Made by a program: the position numbers and the translations under genes. Positions 24,076 through 32,096 of a stretch of DNA of 33,813 nt are shown piece by piece. Source of the DNA: Pirellulaceae bacterium (GTDB lineage: Bacteria > Planctomycetota > Planctomycetia > Pirellulales > Pirellulaceae); assembly GCA_013002105.1 (NCBI GenBank), contig JABDKS010000823.1, positions 1 to 33,813 on the forward strand, in the 5' to 3' direction. The notes beneath the pieces are model-generated. The model had not been told where the DNA came from. It ran no database searches and worked only from the letters and a program-made list of their open reading frames with translations. Positions within the stretch are counted from its first letter, which is position 1, and each line of letters opens with the position of its first letter.

Positions 24076-25089
24076 TCAGATTTTCAAGCGGTCTCTGAGT
24101 AGTTGGTCAAGTGTCGGGTGCGAATTGGGATCCATCAAGTTCAGTGCCGGTCGCTGGGCGAGCTGATGGATGATTTCGACACCGGCGGACGTACTGGTGG
24201 CAACACCGGACACGAGATCCGGATCGAAACCAAATCCCCGAGTGACTCCAACAACGGCGTAGGGATCTGACGCGCACAAGACGGTGCAGCGGACCAGGTC
24301 ACCAAGTTCACTGACAGCAACGTCACCGTTGTAGGGTTCCAGCGGCGACGCACCCGCTTCGGCCACCAACACATCGGGACGGGCATCGGCGATGCGACAC
24401 AGCAGCGTATGGAGTGCCGTCCGGTAGGTGGGTTTGTCACAAACCGTTGACGGCAAACCGACGTCGACAAAATCAAAAATCTCGTCGGCTCCTGCGTCTG
24501 ACATGGCGAGAATATCGCGGTATCGGCCCGCGCCGGTGAGCTTGGCGCCGACGACGCGAACCCCCATTCGTTTGAGTCGTCGAATGATCACTTTTGCGGA
24601 AGTGGTTTTTCCTGACGACATGGAGGTGCCGATCAATAGCAACACCGGGCAATCCAACTTGGATTTGTCCGTGTTGCCAACGAAATCTTGCATCGATACT
24701 TTTTTTCCGGATCGAACCACGTGTCCGAGATAGGTCACATCGATCGGTTTGGTAATGAACGTCGAACTCGACGTGACGCGACCAAAGATGCCTGCCGCTG
24801 TCATGGCTTGCATGTGGTTATCCGCCTGTATTTCTTGCCATCCACCGACCGCTTCGAGCGTTGCGGCACGGATGCCAAAGGCACCGACCAACTGGTCACC
24901 AAGGGCAACTTCGGTCATCCGTCCGGTCGGCAATTCGATCTTGGATGATCGCGAGGTGCCGGTGACTTTGCCTACGACGTAGTCGCCTGTCGCCCAATGG
25001 GCTCTGTTGATCGTCATCAGATCAAACGGCCGGTCTGGTAAATCGGAGATGCGTGTGAGGGACGAAAATGTTGGGTTCCTAGCGGACAT
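24076..25089 (-). CDS. P-loop NTPase of BioD/DUF1611-like type with an extra N-terminal domain
   Basis: A 337-aa protein whose C-terminal ~190 residues are a SIMIBI-type P-loop domain. GTSMSSGKTT at 154-163 has the five-residue spacing (G-x5-GKT) seen in dethiobiotin synthetase and DUF1611 rather than the classical G-x4-GK. VRVVGAKLTGAGRYRD and DAGADEIFDFVDVGLPSTV follow. DVLVAEAGASPLEPYNG near 239-255 occupies the place of the BioD/DUF1611 VEGxG segment. The first ~145 residues are strand-rich (ELPTGRMTEVALGDQLVGAFG, then GIFGRVTSSS) and I do not recognise them; they do not look like the usual DUF1611 N-terminal domain. DUF1611 proteins have been linked to N-acylation of D-amino acids, which fits the neighbouring M20 hydrolase but is only suggestive. 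The ATG at 25089 is 20 bases after the M20 stop: same operon. Confidence 0.7.
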   Translation of the reverse strand: MSARNPTFSSLTRISDLPDRPFDLMTINRAHWATGDYVVGKVTGTSRSSKIELPTGRMTEVALGDQLVGAFGIRAATLEAVGGWQEIQADNHMQAMTAAGIFGRVTSSSTFITKPIDVTYLGHVVRSGKKVSMQDFVGNTDKSKLDCPVLLLIGTSMSSGKTTSAKVIIRRLKRMGVRVVGAKLTGAGRYRDILAMSDAGADEIFDFVDVGLPSTVCDKPTYRTALHTLLCRIADARPDVLVAEAGASPLEPYNGDVAVSELGDLVRCTVLCASDPYAVVGVTRGFGFDPDLVSGVATSTSAGVEIIHQLAQRPALNLMDPNSHPTLDQLLRDRLKI

Positions 25090-25109
25090 GTGTGAGCGTC
25101 CCCCCCATT

Positions 25110-26378
25110 TCAGATAGTTCCGTCGCTGGCAGCACGGCTTACATTGACGTCAGCACAGTCGCCGGTTTGGGCGTCGGCGTCGACGTGTGTTTGGGTTTGG
25201 GCGTCGGCGATTGGTGCGCCCAGCAACAGACAGGCGAGCAGTGCTGAGCGTTCCGGCATCTTTGCCTCGACAACGTGTTCGGTTAGCGCGTGTGCTCCAT
25301 CGCCAACCGCACCGAGACCGTCCAGTGTTGGCGCATAGAGGCTCGTCCAGTTGCCGTCCGAACCGCCACCAGCAGTTCCTTCGTCGATCGGGATTTCCAA
25401 CCATTGAGCTGCCTCGACCGCACGCTGCCAGAGCTTTCGATTTCTGGGGGTCGGCTCCAGAGGCGGTCGGCCAACGTGACCGGAAATCTGCAGCTGCGTG
25501 CCTGGGACCGTCGGTTGGATTGACAGAATCGCCTGCTCGATCCGGTCGGCATCTTTCTGGGTTCGCACCCGCACGTCGACTTCGGCGCGGCTTTCGGGAG
25601 CCACGACATTGGGCCGCATTCCGCCATCGATGGTTCCAACATTCACGCTTACGCCGTGCTCCGGATCATTCATCGCGAAAAGGGTTTGGACGACATGAGA
25701 GAGTTCCAAGATGGAACTGATCCCTTTATCGGGGTCGAGCCCGGCGTGAGCTGCCTTTCCGATCACGGTAACGATAAACCGGCCGACGCCCTTGCGAGAT
25801 GTTTTCAATTGGCCGGAGGGCCCGAGCGAGGGTTCCATCACGAACACGCGATCCATCAAAGGAGCGATTCGGTGAATTTGTTTGGCCGATTCCGGGCTCC
25901 CGATTTCTTCGTCCGAATTAATAAAGAATACTGGTGTGACGCTCGGCTCGAAATGAAGTTCACGCAACGCCCGCAGTGCGTAAATCGCCTGGACGAGTCC
26001 CGCTTTCATGTCATAGGCACCCGGGCCATGTAAGCAGCCGTCTCGCGACACGACGGGCATCTTTTCCAAGGTGCCATGGGGCCAGACGGTATCGCAATGA
26101 CCCAGCAGTAGCTGCGCGGGTGACCGTTTTTTTCGATCCGCTGGAATCGCCAGCAGTTGGCCTCCCGTTTTGGTTCCAGCCAATCGCCGACAACGAAAAC
26201 CAAGTTGTCGCAGCTCATCGGTGAACAGCTCGAAGAGTCCCGTTTGCGACGCGGGGTCTGCCGAGGGTGATTCCAACAAAACGCAACGGGTCAACATCTG
26301 GACCATTTCGTCTTGCTCAGTGCGCAGATAATCAAGGATGCGATGCGCGCGTGTCTTGTCCTCCAAGTTTCCGTTCAC
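25110..26378 (-). CDS. M20 family metallopeptidase, carboxypeptidase G2-like
   Basis: A di-zinc hydrolase that removes an N-acyl group or C-terminal residue from an acyl-amino acid. Metal and catalytic residues follow the carboxypeptidase G2 pattern: H94 and D96 in LLGHCDTVWP, bridging D123 in GPGAYDMKAG, E157/E158 in INSDEEIGS and E182 in VMEPS. The last His sits in GDGAHALTEHV. The central dimerisation domain spans about residues 195-310, with GKAAHAGLDPDKG at its edge. At 422 aa it has the usual length and no signal peptide, so it is cytoplasmic. The start is GTG at 26378, overlapping the TGA of the flavin-reductase-like gene by 3 bases; the P-loop gene begins 20 bases after its stop. In this setting an N-succinyl- or N-acetyl-glutamate-type substrate is attractive, but unproven. 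Confidence 0.9.
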   Translation of the reverse strand: MNGNLEDKTRAHRILDYLRTEQDEMVQMLTRCVLLESPSADPASQTGLFELFTDELRQLGFRCRRLAGTKTGGQLLAIPADRKKRSPAQLLLGHCDTVWPHGTLEKMPVVSRDGCLHGPGAYDMKAGLVQAIYALRALRELHFEPSVTPVFFINSDEEIGSPESAKQIHRIAPLMDRVFVMEPSLGPSGQLKTSRKGVGRFIVTVIGKAAHAGLDPDKGISSILELSHVVQTLFAMNDPEHGVSVNVGTIDGGMRPNVVAPESRAEVDVRVRTQKDADRIEQAILSIQPTVPGTQLQISGHVGRPPLEPTPRNRKLWQRAVEAAQWLEIPIDEGTAGGGSDGNWTSLYAPTLDGLGAVGDGAHALTEHVVEAKMPERSALLACLLLGAPIADAQTQTHVDADAQTGDCADVNVSRAASDGTI

Positions 26379-27013
26379 GATTCAGAATCCTCTGTGCTTC
26401 TTGTAAATCCCTTGGGAAAGGGAAAAGAAGTACTTTGCTCAATGGCGGCGTAGCGGCCTGGTGAGAGGTAGGCCAACAAAGGTGAAGCGGCAATCACGTC
26501 TTGATCATCGATGTCCTCACCGCGCAGCGCGGCCGGTAATACGTGTGCGGCAACGATTTTGCCGGCAATCAAACTGTTGGCAGCGAAACCATCAACGATG
26601 CGATCCAGCTGGCACTCAAAAAACAAAGTCGATTGCCGCAAAAAATGCCCATCAATGGATTTGGCGGGAAGCAAAGGCAGAGCTGATAGAGCGGGTTTGG
26701 AATCGTCGCCGCATCGAGGCGATGCAGCCAAACTGGCCAAAACGACTGAGTCAGTGTTGGGAAAACTGACTGTAAAAACTTTTTCGCGTCGAATGTTTTG
26801 GTAGGTACTGTGCTCGGGCGTGCAAACAAATCCGAAAAAGTTGTCCCAGCCCAGCGGTGTGGCCATGTGTTTAGGTGCCAGATCATAACGACCGTCTTGT
26901 TCGCGAGATCCAATCACAACCAGTGGTGCGACGGTAAAGAAACGTTCCCAGATAGGATGGTCCGTTTCCAGAGCGACTAAATCGATGGGTGAATCTGTGG
27001 AGTCACTTGTCAT
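26375..27013 (-). CDS. Flavin reductase-like (FMN-binding split barrel) protein
   Basis: A 212-aa protein of the flavin reductase-like family, which binds FMN in a split beta-barrel. Hallmarks are FFTVAPLVVIGSRE near residue 25, YDLAPKHMATPLGW near 43 and FGFVCTPEHSTYQNIRR with VFTVSFPN near 60-85. Members reduce flavin for partner monooxygenases or act as stand-alone flavoproteins; no oxygenase lies nearby. The ATG at 27013 is preferred over the adjacent ATG at 27016 because the GGAG just upstream is then 6 rather than 3 nt away. The open frame continues to 27100 but there encodes only a 17-bp repeat. It is the first gene of the minus-strand operon with M20 and P-loop genes (overlap at 26375-26377). 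Its link to that chemistry is unknown. Confidence 0.85.
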   Translation of the reverse strand: MTSDSTDSPIDLVALETDHPIWERFFTVAPLVVIGSREQDGRYDLAPKHMATPLGWDNFFGFVCTPEHSTYQNIRREKVFTVSFPNTDSVVLASLAASPRCGDDSKPALSALPLLPAKSIDGHFLRQSTLFFECQLDRIVDGFAANSLIAGKIVAAHVLPAALRGEDIDDQDVIAASPLLAYLSPGRYAAIEQSTSFPFPKGFTRSTEDSES

Positions 27014-27021
27014 CATATTCT

Positions 27022-27070
27022 CCGGGCCAGCATTTTCACCGGGGCCAGCATTACACCGGGGCCTGCATGG
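27022..27070. repeat. 17-bp tandem repeat in the leader of the flavin-reductase operon
   Basis: Units starting at 27022, 27039 and 27056 share CCGGGGCCAGCATT (minor changes, period 17). The first unit directly precedes and partly forms the minus-strand ribosome site (GGAG) of the flavin-reductase-like gene. The untranslated leader on the minus strand therefore carries two further copies. Confidence 0.85.
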
Positions 27071-27200
27071 AAAGTGGCCGGCCTGTTTTGTTACCGGCAA
27101 TTCATCTTAGCGTATCAACGACAGGGGTGGTTATGGCGGACCGGTGGTCCTACCAAGTGTGCCCTGTTCAGGTCCGCCAGCACCCGCCATGCTCGCTGGG

Positions 27201-28106
27201 ATGAGCTGGATTGTTTTGTCGATTTTCTCGGCGGTGATGTTGGGCATCTACGACGTGGCCAAGAAATTATCGGTGCGCGAAAACGCGGTGCCGATTGTGT
27301 TGCTGGCGAATGTGATGGTGGGTGCGGCGATTTGCGCGCCGCTGATTTTCTGGTCGGCGATTGCGCCCGAGAGTGTCCCCATCGATTTGTTTCGCGTTGA
27401 CGCGCTCTCATCACTCGAGCACGTCATGATCTTTGCCAAAGCGGCGTTGGTGGGTGCTTCGTGGACATTCGCCTTTTTTGCACTCAAACACCTGCCGCTT
27501 TCGATCGCGGCGCCGATTCGCGCGACCAGTCCTTTCTGGACCATTCTGATTGCGATTCCATTTTTGGGTGAACGGCCCGATGGGATGCAGTGGGTAGGGA
27601 TGGCAATCACGCTCGTTGGTTTTTGGATGTTCTCGATCGTTGGCAGTCGCGAGGGGATTCGGTTTACCCGCAATCGTTGGGTGGGATGCATGATCATCGC
27701 GACGCTATTGGGCGCGATGAGTGGGATCTATGACAAAATCTTGATGCAAAACATGGCGATGCGTCCGACGAACGTACAAGCATGGTTTGCTGTTTACCTG
27801 GTGCCGGTGATGATGCCTCTGGCGCTGCGTTGGTATCTGCGTGACCGGCGACGTAATCCATTTCATTGGCGGCGGGTGATATTGACGGTCAGTCCATTGT
27901 TATTGATCGCTGACATGCTTTACTTCACGGCGATTGCTGACCCCGAATCGATGATCTCGATCATCTCCACGGTTCGCCGCTGCAGTGTGGTGATCGCCTT
28001 TGCGGTGGGGATCAAGGTATTTGGCGAGGCGAATTTTTGGCCCAAGGCGTACTGCATCCTTGCGATTGCCTTGGGGGTGTTGCTGTTAACGATGCAATCG
28101 GGGTGA
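27201..28106 (+). CDS. EamA-type (DMT superfamily) transporter
   Basis: A 301-aa membrane protein with ten hydrophobic segments in two homologous halves, the EamA layout of the drug/metabolite transporter superfamily. The first half contains the typical ASWTFAFFALKHLPLSIAAPI followed by SPFWTILIAIPFLGERP and GMAITLVGFWMF. The second half repeats the pattern with SMISIISTVRRCSVVIAFAVG, KVFGE and AYCILAIALGVLLL. Substrates of this family range from amino acids to metabolites and cannot be read here. The ATG at 27201 (MSWIVLSIFSAVMLG) puts helix 1 at the N-terminus; ATG 27189 is possible and neither has a good ribosome site. It is divergent from the flavin-reductase/M20/P-loop operon and could export or import a related metabolite. 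Confidence 0.85.
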   Translation: MSWIVLSIFSAVMLGIYDVAKKLSVRENAVPIVLLANVMVGAAICAPLIFWSAIAPESVPIDLFRVDALSSLEHVMIFAKAALVGASWTFAFFALKHLPLSIAAPIRATSPFWTILIAIPFLGERPDGMQWVGMAITLVGFWMFSIVGSREGIRFTRNRWVGCMIIATLLGAMSGIYDKILMQNMAMRPTNVQAWFAVYLVPVMMPLALRWYLRDRRRNPFHWRRVILTVSPLLLIADMLYFTAIADPESMISIISTVRRCSVVIAFAVGIKVFGEANFWPKAYCILAIALGVLLLTMQSG

Positions 28107-28283
28107 AAATCGTCCTGGCGAGCATTTGCGACGCGTTTTTGTTGTGCTGTTCAGGCCTGCTAAATCCGGTATTCTATGGAGTCACGCAAATGGCCTTGGC
28201 AACGGGATGGCCACGAGCAGTTTGCTCCAAATTCGTCACGTTCAGCGAGCTGGTGAGCGGCAAGAAGCTGTCACTGATTATCT

Positions 28284-30026
28284 ATGAGCGAGATCCTTCT
28301 CTACTACAAGCGACCCGACCCGACGACATGGGTTTACATGTCGTCGTTTTTAACCATTGGCTTGTACTTTGTTTTCCACCGCTTCTGGAGCGTGCGGAAT
28401 TTGGACATCGCCTTGCTGATCCTGATGGCACCAGGATTGCTGATGGTTCACGAAGGCCGTCGTCGGCAATTGCGGGAGTTGGAATCCGAGGCGATTGCGG
28501 CGGGGTTGATGGAAGATGTCCGGCCGCCCGGCTACGACCGACAAAGCGGAGCCGATTGGCCGCCGGCCGACTACACGCTCGTGACGACCCAAGTCGTCCA
28601 GGGTGACTTAGAAAACCCAGAAGACTCAGAAAACCCAGAAGACACAGGTGATTCGGGGGACGTCTCCGCGGGCGACACGGAGGACAGCGGGGCTGCACCG
28701 GCAGAGAACCCGTCCGAATCTCCTGCGTCTTCGCAGTCGAAACCAACGGGATCTTCGACCGGCGCCGTGGATTCGGATGACGTTGTCACCAGGGTTCAGC
28801 CCAATTCCGAAACCGTTTCAGAGCCCAAACGCGACCCCGAAGCGATGCCAATTGATTTGGACGCGGTGGATGCCGGCAAGACCGACCGCAACCAATACGC
28901 AGTCACGTCGCAAGAATACTACTCCGCGCGAGCGCTCCAGCGGGCCGGGTTTATTTATCTGTTCGTAATTCAATCACTGATTTTGCTTCGACTGTTAATG
29001 GATCCGCTGATGGTGCGTCGTCCGTTGTTGGATCCGAACCTCACCACGGGTGGCTTGTATTTCATCAGCATTTCGTTGTTCATCTTTATGATGGGCAACG
29101 TTGTGACCAGTACGCCGCGCATCCAAGTGATGCAGGGGCCGCAGCTGGGACCTGGCTACGCTTTGATGCATCGATTGCCGACGATCACAACGCGTCCTGT
29201 CAGCGATGCATTGGCTGGTGCGGAACCGATGGTGCAGCCCGATTTGGATCCGTCGCAACAGCGATGGACGATGATCGCCAAGGTGCTGGCGATTTTGGCA
29301 CACCTGGCGATCGTCACTGGGATCGTGATGATTGGCAATCGACATTTCGGCAACCTACGCGCCGGGGTGGGCGCCGCGACGTTGTATTTGATGCTGCCGT
29401 ACACCGCGCAGATGACTGGACGGGTCGATCATGCGCTGCCCGCTGCGCTGCTGTTGTGGGCGATCTTTATGTACCGCAAACCCATGGTGTCGGGCATCTT
29501 ACTGGGGTTGGCCGCAGGACTGGTGTACTACCCGTTGTTTTTGCTGCCGCTGTGGTGCAGTTTTTATTGGCGTCGTGGCGTGCGGCGATTCAGCGTTGGG
29601 GTGGTGGCGACACTGACGGTGTTGATGCTGTTGTTATCGATTGGCGGCACCGAGAGTTTCGTTGATCACCTGCGGCTAATGTTTGGAGTGCGTCGGCCGA
29701 TCATGGATCCCAGCGGCGTTTGGGGGCTTGGATGGAGTCCGATTTGGCGATTGCCGGTGATTGTTGGGTTTGTGATCCTGTGCGTGTTCTTTGCCTTTTG
29801 GCCATCCCCCAAGAATCTGGGGACGCTGATCAGTTGTTCGGCTGCGGTGATGACGGCTGCCCAGTTTTGGCACGGCTATGGCGGCGGTTTGTACATCGCA
29901 TGGTTCTTGCCGTTGTTGTTGCTGACGATTTTCCGCCCCAACTTGCAAGATCGTGTTGCCCTCAAGGTGGTCGAAGCGAGTAAGGGTGCGTCCCGTCGGC
30001 AACAGCTGGAGGCAAAGCCAGCTTGA
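28284..30026 (+). CDS. Polytopic membrane protein, possibly glycosyltransferase-like
   Basis: A 580-aa membrane protein I cannot assign firmly. Two hydrophobic segments lie near residues 16-33 and 39-56. A long acidic, Pro and Ser-rich linker (about 90-205) includes an in-frame duplication of ENPED. At least seven more membrane segments follow from about 215 to 560. The region GRVDHALPAALLLWAIFMYRK and GILLGLAAGLVYYPLFLLPL recalls membrane mannosyltransferases of the GT39/GT87 kind, but the luminal Asp/Glu motif I would expect is not evident, so this is weak. The ATG at 28284 has only a poor AAGAAG-like site upstream. Its TGA overlaps the TTG start of the MutS-like gene by 4 bases (TTGA), indicating coupled translation and possibly a shared membrane complex. 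Confidence 0.7.
   Translation: MSEILLYYKRPDPTTWVYMSSFLTIGLYFVFHRFWSVRNLDIALLILMAPGLLMVHEGRRRQLRELESEAIAAGLMEDVRPPGYDRQSGADWPPADYTLVTTQVVQGDLENPEDSENPEDTGDSGDVSAGDTEDSGAAPAENPSESPASSQSKPTGSSTGAVDSDDVVTRVQPNSETVSEPKRDPEAMPIDLDAVDAGKTDRNQYAVTSQEYYSARALQRAGFIYLFVIQSLILLRLLMDPLMVRRPLLDPNLTTGGLYFISISLFIFMMGNVVTSTPRIQVMQGPQLGPGYALMHRLPTITTRPVSDALAGAEPMVQPDLDPSQQRWTMIAKVLAILAHLAIVTGIVMIGNRHFGNLRAGVGAATLYLMLPYTAQMTGRVDHALPAALLLWAIFMYRKPMVSGILLGLAAGLVYYPLFLLPLWCSFYWRRGVRRFSVGVVATLTVLMLLLSIGGTESFVDHLRLMFGVRRPIMDPSGVWGLGWSPIWRLPVIVGFVILCVFFAFWPSPKNLGTLISCSAAVMTAAQFWHGYGGGLYIAWFLPLLLLTIFRPNLQDRVALKVVEASKGASRRQQLEAKPA
28608..28643 (+). repeat. In-frame 18-bp duplication within the membrane protein linker
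   Basis: Two adjacent 18-bp copies (28608-28625 and 28626-28643) differ at one base and encode (L/S)ENPED twice in the acidic linker. It is recent slippage-type expansion in a segment under little structural constraint. Confidence 0.85.
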
Positions 30027-31981
30027 CCGCGACCGATCCACATCAATCCGCAGCGATCGGCGACGCGAGCGAAGCGTTGCAGCAATACCGCGCGCACTTA
30101 GATTCGATCGAAGCAAAACGTGACGAGTTAAAGGCGACCGATGCGAAGTACGGCACGATCCGCGTGGTGCTGTTTTTCCTGGCGTTGATGATCGCGCTGT
30201 TTTGGGCGTTCGCCGATGTTGGATCGTCGATGGGCTATGTGGCGTTCGCCGCGTTCGCGGGTTTCTTTGTCGCGGTCGTACTGAACGAACCGATCCGGGA
30301 TCAAATCGATCAGTTGCAACGGTCCACCGCGGTCGTACGTCGACTCATCGCCCGCTTGCAACGCGACTGGGATCGTTTGGCAACGCCGCAGTTGACCGAG
30401 CGGCTCGAATCGGTCCAGCTGCCCGAACATCAACAAGCGGTGGCCGACGATTTGGATCTACTGGGTCGTGCATCACTGTTCCACTTGATATCGATGGCGG
30501 CGACGATGCCGGGCATCCGAACGCTCGCCCATTGGTTGGCCGATCAAGCCGATGCCACTGCCGCTACCGAACGAGCCACAGCGATTGAGGCGCTGGCGCC
30601 GCGCCGTGAGCAGCGGATGCGGTTCTATGCACTGGCACGCGAAGTCGGGCAGAGTACGGGTGATCCCGACCAATTCGTCGATTGGGCTTCGCGAGAGCGT
30701 TGGCTGGATACACGGCGATGGTTGCTCACTTGGGCGAACGTGTCGGCAGTAGTTTCGGTTGCACTGGTGATCGGTCTGCTGGGTAGCGCGTTGGGCGTTT
30801 TACCCGCTGTGCTGGTGAAACCGAGCGGCATTGGGCTGATCGCACTAGCTGGTTTTAATTTGATCTTGACCAGCGCGATGCTCGGTCCTGCGCATCAAAT
30901 TTTTTCGATCGCGATGGCCAATCGGCAGGCGGTGGGTAATTATCAGGAACTGTTTGCGGCGGCCGAGTGGTTGCCCGAGCAGAACGGTGCAGGCGATGGG
31001 TGCCTTTCGCGGATTCGACGCGAGATCCTGACCGATGAACGATCGGCAAGCCGCGGGATGGTGGAGATGCAGCGAGTCGCTACCGCTGGTGGTTTGCGTC
31101 AGTCCGCCGCGACGTTCCTGCTTTATTTGCCACTGCAAGCATTCGGGCTCTGGGACGTTCGCGTCTTGCGCTCGTTGGAACATTGGCAGGGTGAGTACGG
31201 TCCGCACGTCGCGGATTGGTTCGCAGCACTTGGTGAACTGGAGGCGTTGTTGTCACTAGCAGCATTGCGTGACGAGTATCCGCAGTGGACGACGCCGATC
31301 TGGAAAGAACTACCCAGCGAACAGATCGTCAAAGCGACTGCGATTGGTCATCCACTGTTGTCCGATTCGGCGCGTGTGTGCAACGACGTATCGGTCGGTC
31401 CGCCGGGCACGATTTTGCTGGTTACCGGCAGCAATATGTCGGGCAAGAGCACGATGTTACGCAGTATTGGGCTGAATGTGGCGTTGGCTGGCACCGGCGC
31501 ACCGGTCTGTGCGGCACACTTTGAACTCCCATCGGTCGAACTGGCCACCAGCATTCGTGTTCGTGATAATCTGAGCGAAGGGGTATCGTTTTACATGGCT
31601 GAGTTGCAGCGGCTCAAAAGCGTTGTCGATCAGGCACGTCACTTGGCGGTGGTTCCCGATCGCGTCGTTTTGTTTTTGTTGGACGAAATTTTGCAAGGAA
31701 CCAACAGTCGCGAGCGCCAGATTGCGGTCGTGCAGGTGCTCCAGCACCTCATGGATTCGCATGCGATTGGCGCTATCAGCACGCATGATTTGGAATTGGC
31801 CGACGAACCAGAGCTACAATCAATCGCCACAGCAGTTCATTTTCGCGAAACCATCCGTCCGGACGCCGAAGGCAACGAACAGATGACATTCGACTACAAG
31901 ATGCGTCATGGTGTGTCGCCCACGACCAACGCGTTGCGATTGTTGGAAATGGTGGGACTGAAGCACGAGCGGCAACATTAG
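30023..31981 (+). CDS. Membrane-anchored MutS-family ATPase (not canonical MutS)
   Basis: A 652-aa MutS homologue without the mismatch-binding domain I. Residues 1-45 are helical; two hydrophobic segments lie at about 47-65 and 70-88, and two more at about 238-262 and 268-288. Between them, SLFHLISMAATMPGIRTLAHWLA (151-173) resembles the MutS lever/core region. The MutS ATPase domain is intact: Walker A TGSNMSGKST (468-477), the NLSEGVSFYMAEL block (516-528), Walker B LFLLDEILQGTNSRER (550-565) and STHDLEL (586-592). Such proteins are MutS-related by ATPase domain only; a DNA repair role is unproven. The TTG at 30023 is supported by GGAGG at 30008-30012, 10 nt upstream, and overlaps the preceding TGA. 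Coupling to a polytopic membrane protein suggests a membrane-associated function. Confidence 0.85.
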   Translation: MTATDPHQSAAIGDASEALQQYRAHLDSIEAKRDELKATDAKYGTIRVVLFFLALMIALFWAFADVGSSMGYVAFAAFAGFFVAVVLNEPIRDQIDQLQRSTAVVRRLIARLQRDWDRLATPQLTERLESVQLPEHQQAVADDLDLLGRASLFHLISMAATMPGIRTLAHWLADQADATAATERATAIEALAPRREQRMRFYALAREVGQSTGDPDQFVDWASRERWLDTRRWLLTWANVSAVVSVALVIGLLGSALGVLPAVLVKPSGIGLIALAGFNLILTSAMLGPAHQIFSIAMANRQAVGNYQELFAAAEWLPEQNGAGDGCLSRIRREILTDERSASRGMVEMQRVATAGGLRQSAATFLLYLPLQAFGLWDVRVLRSLEHWQGEYGPHVADWFAALGELEALLSLAALRDEYPQWTTPIWKELPSEQIVKATAIGHPLLSDSARVCNDVSVGPPGTILLVTGSNMSGKSTMLRSIGLNVALAGTGAPVCAAHFELPSVELATSIRVRDNLSEGVSFYMAELQRLKSVVDQARHLAVVPDRVVLFLLDEILQGTNSRERQIAVVQVLQHLMDSHAIGAISTHDLELADEPELQSIATAVHFRETIRPDAEGNEQMTFDYKMRHGVSPTTNALRLLEMVGLKHERQH

Positions 31982-32012
31982 AATTTTCCACGATCGGTCA
32001 CCGAGCTGAATG

Positions 32013-32073
32013 GCTGGAATCGGGTTCGTTGGGAATCGGGCTCGCTGGAATCTGGCTCGATGGGAATTGGCAC
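32013..32073. repeat. Alternating 15/16-bp tandem repeat
   Basis: Four related units, 32013-32027, 32028-32043, 32044-32058 and 32059-32073, all carry GGAATNGG/GGAATTGG. Units 1 and 3 are closest (GCTGGAATC), and units 2 and 4 share TGGGAAT, so a roughly 31-bp pair was duplicated. The array sits between the MutS-like and NhaC genes, ending 23 bases before the NhaC ATG. Confidence 0.85.
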
Positions 32074-32096
32074 ACGAATCACCAGGTAATCACTCG

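Noticed and set aside
30023..31981. Canonical mismatch-repair MutS paired with MutL
   Set aside because: Lacks the mismatch-recognition domain, carries membrane segments and is at 652 aa shorter than true MutS.
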